Shown here: piece after piece, positions 8,316 through 10,705 of the stretch
Layout: each line of letters starts with the position of its first letter
Position numbering within the stretch: the stretch's first letter is position 1
NCBI GenBank assembly: GCA_902459845.2
Contig: CABPSV020000679.1
Location: forward strand, 1-10,705
Reading direction: 5' to 3'
Length of the DNA: 10,705 bases
Source of the DNA: Hepatocystis sp. ex Piliocolobus tephrosceles
Lineage: Eukaryota; Apicomplexa; Aconoidasida; Haemosporida; Plasmodiidae
Position numbers and translations under genes: made by a program
Notes under the pieces: model-generated
What the model saw: the letters and a program-made list of their open reading frames with translations, nothing else
Told to the model about the DNA's origin: nothing
Database searches by the model: none

Positions 8316-10262
8316 TTAACATTTTTTTATTAATAATGGTAATTCTTTTATGTCTTCAACTTTTATTTTCCATTTCTTTAGTGATGAGAGTGTACTGTTT
8401 ATTAATGTTTCTAACTGTTCACAGTCATGTGTATTTTGTATATTTTTATATATATTTAATATTTCATTTTTATATTTAAATATATTTGGCTGTTTAACAG
8501 CGTTATTTATTGTAACGTATGTTTGGTCTGTTTGACCTTGCTCGTTTGAAAGACTTTTCTCGTTTGAAAGACTTTTCTCGTTTGAAAGACTTTTCTCTTT
8601 TGAAAGACTTTTCTCTTTTGAAAGACTTTTCTTTTTTGAAAGACTTTTCTCGTTTGAAAGACTTTTCTCGTTTGAAAGACTTTTCTCGTTTGAAAGACTT
8701 TTCTCGTTTGAAAGACTTTTCTCGTTTCTTAATTTACGTTTTTCTGTTAACCCATGCTTTTTTTCTAAATCCTTCATACGCTCTAGACATTCTTGATCTT
8801 TCAATATCGTGAGCAATTTTTTTAAAAAAAACTTTTTAAGTCTGACATAAACTAACGGTTTATAATAATAGTGAACATGTTGTTTCTGTGTAGCTATAAC
8901 ATCAATTACTTTCACCCAATTAAATACATCAATATTGTCAAACACATTATTTGTATTAATTATAACGTTAAATAAATATTCGTTGTCTAATGTAAATGCC
9001 ATATGTAATAAATATTGAGAACAAATAGAATTATTATTATATATATATGGACCAAATATAGATATTAGGGTGGAAAAATAAAATAAAAATTTTCCTATAA
9101 ATTTGATTATTTCATTACCTATAAGGTTTTGTGTTAATATTTTTGTAACTAATTTTCTACAATCTGCTGGATTTTTTAAATCCATTTTTGTTTTTTTTTT
9201 GTTTTTTACCTGACCATGTTCAGAAAAAAAAAAAATTTTAAAAAGAGTATAAATAGTTGTATTATAAAAATAAGGAAACGATAATTTTCCAATCTCTTCT
9301 TTAATAACGGGTTCTGCATATTTTTTTAATCTTATATTGCTACTACTTAAAACTTTAATAAAGTATAGTAAAGCTCTTGCTTGGTTTAATATTTCGTTTA
9401 TTTGTGTCTTTACTCCTTTTGGCAATGGCATAGTAAACACTTGTTCATATAAAAAAATTAAATTATTATCACTATTGTTATTACTATTGTTAATGTTAAA
9501 ATATTGTTTATTTAGCATACTTGGTGATTCATTTTCATTAGCTATAGTTAATATAGTATGGTTTAGTTCAGTTTGTAAAAGTAAAGAGCATGCAATCTTT
9601 TTATAATCCCGGTTATGTTTTTTTCGTTTGTCTCTGATTTTGGTAAACACATTTATATTGTTGAATGAATTATAATATTCGTTCGAACTACTCTGACTGC
9701 TTGAACTATTTTTATCGTATAGGCTACTTCGACTGTTTGTGCTACTTTGGTCGTATGTATTACAACCGTATATATCATATAGCAGACGTTCCATGTCTTT
9801 CTGTTCTTTTTTATTTTCTTTCATCATCCTTCTCTTCTTCATTTGCATTTCCATCCCCATCTTCTTCTTTTGTTTTGGGGTTAATGCATAATCAAAAGAG
9901 TAATAAAAGCAATTAGGTTCGTTCATTATTAATTCCCCATTTTGGTCATATATATATGTCTCCTCTTTTTTATTACGTTTATTACTTATATACATATAAT
10001 TTATAAAAATAGTAGTAAAAATAAAATCGTGAAATTTACGCATGAACAATATAATTGCTAAATCTAAGGGAGTTCTATAACATTCATCTCTAACAAACGG
10101 GGAATCCCCTTGATTTATTTTTAGTAAAGCAGTAATAATATCATTTTTTTTTAAATAATAATGAATAGATTTTTTTTTTTTGTATTTGCATGTTTTTAAC
10201 ATATTAGATGGTATATTATTATTGTACCACAACTTATTTAATAATGTTGTGTCTTTATCCAT
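8316..10262 (-). CDS. 648-residue protein of unknown function with ankyrin-like segments and a hexapeptide repeat
   Basis: A single open frame with an in-frame stop 14 codons upstream of the chosen ATG, so the start is sound unless an upstream exon is spliced in. I do not recognise the protein. Residues 31-90 (IHYYLKKNDIITALL ... DECYRTPLDLAI) and 416-440 (YLLHMAFTLDNEYLFNVII) resemble helices of ankyrin repeats. A Lys/Met-rich low-complexity stretch lies at 129-157, a Ser-rich one at 172-193 and an Asn-rich one at 256-267. Residues 270-490 look globular and helical. Ten tandem six-residue repeats (NEKSLS type) occupy 513-572, followed by a conserved-looking helical C-terminus (593-648). There is no signal peptide. 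Some hydrophobic stretches (about 388-406, LFYFSTLISIFG) could be buried helices or a weak membrane segment. Part of a minus-strand series with Thg1, but nothing links their functions. Confidence 0.88.
   Translation of the reverse strand: MDKDTTLLNKLWYNNNIPSNMLKTCKYKKKKSIHYYLKKNDIITALLKINQGDSPFVRDECYRTPLDLAIILFMRKFHDFIFTTIFINYMYISNKRNKKEETYIYDQNGELIMNEPNCFYYSFDYALTPKQKKKMGMEMQMKKRRMMKENKKEQKDMERLLYDIYGCNTYDQSSTNSRSSLYDKNSSSSQSSSNEYYNSFNNINVFTKIRDKRKKHNRDYKKIACSLLLQTELNHTILTIANENESPSMLNKQYFNINNSNNNSDNNLIFLYEQVFTMPLPKGVKTQINEILNQARALLYFIKVLSSSNIRLKKYAEPVIKEEIGKLSFPYFYNTTIYTLFKIFFFSEHGQVKNKKKTKMDLKNPADCRKLVTKILTQNLIGNEIIKFIGKFLFYFSTLISIFGPYIYNNNSICSQYLLHMAFTLDNEYLFNVIINTNNVFDNIDVFNWVKVIDVIATQKQHVHYYYKPLVYVRLKKFFLKKLLTILKDQECLERMKDLEKKHGLTEKRKLRNEKSLSNEKSLSNEKSLSNEKSLSNEKSLSKKKSLSKEKSLSKEKSLSNEKSLSNEKSLSNEQGQTDQTYVTINNAVKQPNIFKYKNEILNIYKNIQNTHDCEQLETLINSTLSSLKKWKIKVEDIKELPLLIKKC
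8541..8728 (-). repeat. 18-bp coding repeat, ten copies, NEKSLS type
   Basis: Ten near-identical 18-base units encode NEKSLS (7 copies), KEKSLS (2) and KKKSLS (1) on the - strand, then break off as NEQ. The units differ at only one or two bases, so the array is recent or kept uniform. Unit length is a multiple of three, which preserves frame on copy-number change. The opposite strand is also open across the array, reading FSRLKD-type repeats, a by-product of the period. Confidence 0.95.
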
Positions 10263-10401
10263 GTGTTTGATGGTATTATTATTCTTTTGTGCATGTCAAC
10301 ATACGTATATACATACGTACATATGTTTATATGAGTATAATAACGACGGTTAATTGTCATACAGGTAAGTATCCAAACATATGTAATATTATAATGATGC
10401 T

Positions 10402-10453
<52 letters not shown>

Positions 10454-10631
10454 GTTAGAATAGGAGGAAGGAGAAACAGTTATTCGTATAGATTGATTTA
10501 TTTGTTCAGTTGTTAACTTCGGCTCTCTTTTTTTTTTTTTTTTTTTTTTTTTCATATCTGCATAATTTTTACATTTTTATTAATAAATATTAATAAAGAT
10601 GGAAATGTTCATATTTACCTGACTTGTTCAT

Positions 10632-10705
<74 letters not shown>
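10263..10705. other. 5' flank of the 648-residue protein gene
   Basis: This stretch holds a 44-A run (10406-10449), a 25-T run (10528-10552) and a terminal run of 72 A (10634-10705). It also holds two splice-donor-like sites facing opposite ways: CATACAG|GTAAGT on the + strand at 10365, and ATGAACAAGTCAG|GTAAAT on the - strand at 10616. Either could belong to a leader or coding exon, but I could not pair them with an acceptor and frame. No gene is called. Confidence 0.5.
10634..10705. repeat. poly(A) run of 72 bases at the window edge
   Basis: Seventy-two consecutive A residues reach the last base of the window, so the true length is unknown. The position next to the edge may mark a contig end, since assemblies often stop at such runs, or may simply be the cut of the window. 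Confidence 0.85.

Noticed and set aside
8519..8812. + strand frame with FSRLKD-type repeats
   Set aside because: It is the reverse reading of the 18-bp coding repeat of the - strand gene; the repeat period keeps all its frames free of stops.
10289..10516. + strand frame of 75 codons with a long poly-Lys
   Set aside because: Most of it is the translation of a poly(A) run in the 5' flank, with no homology-like content.

Overview
The window is about 80% A+T, has very long poly(A)/poly(T) runs, Asn/Lys/Ser-rich proteins and small introns with T-rich acceptors. Together with a eukaryotic tRNA-His guanylyltransferase, this points to a Plasmodium nuclear chromosome, most likely a very AT-rich lineage (Laverania or avian clade). 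The exact species cannot be told from the sequence.

Layout. (1) 116-1893, + strand: a secreted cysteine-rich protein whose reading frame breaks inside a 51-base A run. Its core has the ten-cysteine pattern of the Frizzled-type cysteine-rich domain. (2) 1894-2725: the gap between two convergent genes, with a 48-T run and a 14-bp minisatellite. (3) 2726-5249, - strand: a gene that simple ORF reading misses. Ten small exons join in consistent phase to encode a basic 289-residue protein. Four successive exons each open with the same short L-x-P-K-like motif. (4) 5250-6325: intergenic, with three short tandem repeats; the last runs into the end of the next gene. (5) 6326-7255, - strand: tRNA-His guanylyltransferase (Thg1), complete with its catalytic residues. 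(6) 7256-8315: intergenic, poor in any signal. (7) 8316-10262, - strand: a 648-residue conserved-looking protein of unknown function, with weak ankyrin-like segments and ten copies of a six-residue repeat. (8) 10263-10705: its 5' flank, ending in a run of 72 A that reaches the window edge.

The three minus-strand genes lie head to tail and the first gene converges on them. Nothing suggests a shared pathway; this looks like ordinary Plasmodium core chromosome with monocistronic genes. The observations most worth following are the Frizzled-like domain in a secreted parasite protein and the ten-exon gene whose exon boundaries match protein repeat boundaries.
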